Assembly (NCBI GenBank): GCA_002007465.1
Contig: LNAC01000690.1
Coordinates: forward strand, 27,331-91,330
Source: Ailurus styani
Lineage: Eukaryota; Chordata; Mammalia; Carnivora; Ailuridae
Direction: 5' to 3'
DNA: 64,000 nt
Shown here piece after piece: positions 63,999 to 64,000 of the stretch. The notes beneath the pieces were generated by a model that saw nothing but the letters and a program-made list of their open reading frames with translations, was not told the origin of the DNA and ran no database searches. Position 1 is the first letter of the stretch. Each line of letters begins with the position of its first letter. Both the position numbers and the translations under genes were made by a program.

Positions 63999-64000
63999 TT

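Larger units (their letters stand above)
62651..64000 (+). mobile_element. LINE-1 5' end (5' UTR), runs off the window
   Basis: Starts AACTGGGGGAGTGGCAAGATGGCGG and aligns colinearly with the reverse complement of the first about 1.3 kb of the minus-strand L1: 'GTTCAGGGAACAAAAGCT', 'GATTACTTAGCCTGGCC', 'TTGAGAATCAC', 'GGGGAAAGCAACG', 'TTTCATTGTTATAATC', 'TTCACCAGTCTAATA'. The first 900 bp are CpG-rich. The coding region lies beyond the window end, so intactness cannot be judged. Confidence 0.93.

Noticed and set aside
1..64000. CRISPR arrays, tRNA or rRNA genes, operons
   Set aside because: The window is mammalian repeat-rich DNA. Only tRNA-derived SINEs were seen; no cloverleaf gene or regularly spaced array.

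Overview
This window is nuclear DNA of a caniform carnivore, most likely a mustelid (weasel, mink, marten, badger or otter group). The strongest clue is a set of tRNA-Lys-derived Can-SINEs (SINEC) with the '...GTGGGTTAAAGCCTCTGC...' head and '...AAATAAATAAAATCTT(A)n' tail. I associate this form with mustelids rather than dogs or cats. This is an inference from memory of consensus sequences, not a search.

I recognise no intact protein-coding gene, tRNA, rRNA or CRISPR array. The open reading frames are short and scattered. Those with recognisable homology belong to LINE-1. The window is therefore intergenic or intronic. It is built from layers of transposable elements: ancient MIR, L2, MLT1-type LTRs, MER2, hAT and MER5 copies (all diverged); older L1 and HAL1-like pieces; and a recent layer of SINECs with perfect target-site duplications plus carnivore L1s.

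Layout. 0.1-0.8 kb: 5'-truncated L1 (-) with a young SINE beside it. 1-13 kb: L2 and MIR fragments, an MLT1-type LTR and long unassigned stretches. 13-24 kb: MIRs, three SINECs, an MLT1 LTR, several L2 3' ends, and a CTCF-like core at 17.82 kb. 24-37 kb: mostly unassigned sequence, with an old L1 (-) at 27.4-29.0 kb and a probable ERVL-type LTR at 33.4-33.8 kb. 37-44.5 kb: a complete MER2, three more nested or clean SINECs, an L2 split by a MIR, and another LTR. 44.5-56 kb: sparse repeats, a homeodomain-motif-rich candidate conserved element at 47.6-47.95 kb, a hAT element, a third MLT1-type LTR and a HAL1-like stretch. 56.9-64 kb: a LINE-1 region with two L1s arranged head to head.

The head-to-head L1 pair is the most notable structure. 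One L1 lies on the minus strand with its 5' end near 61,977 and its 3' tail near 56,924. The other starts near 62,651 on the plus strand and runs off the window. Both retain 5' UTRs and face each other across about 670 bp. The minus-strand copy is dead: ORF1 carries a 65-nt A-run, a frameshift and stops, and the RT-encoding part of ORF2 is deleted at a chimeric junction with a headless SINE. The plus-strand copy keeps a CpG-rich 5' UTR with an intact YY1-type start motif. I found nothing that looks like an undescribed protein-based system.
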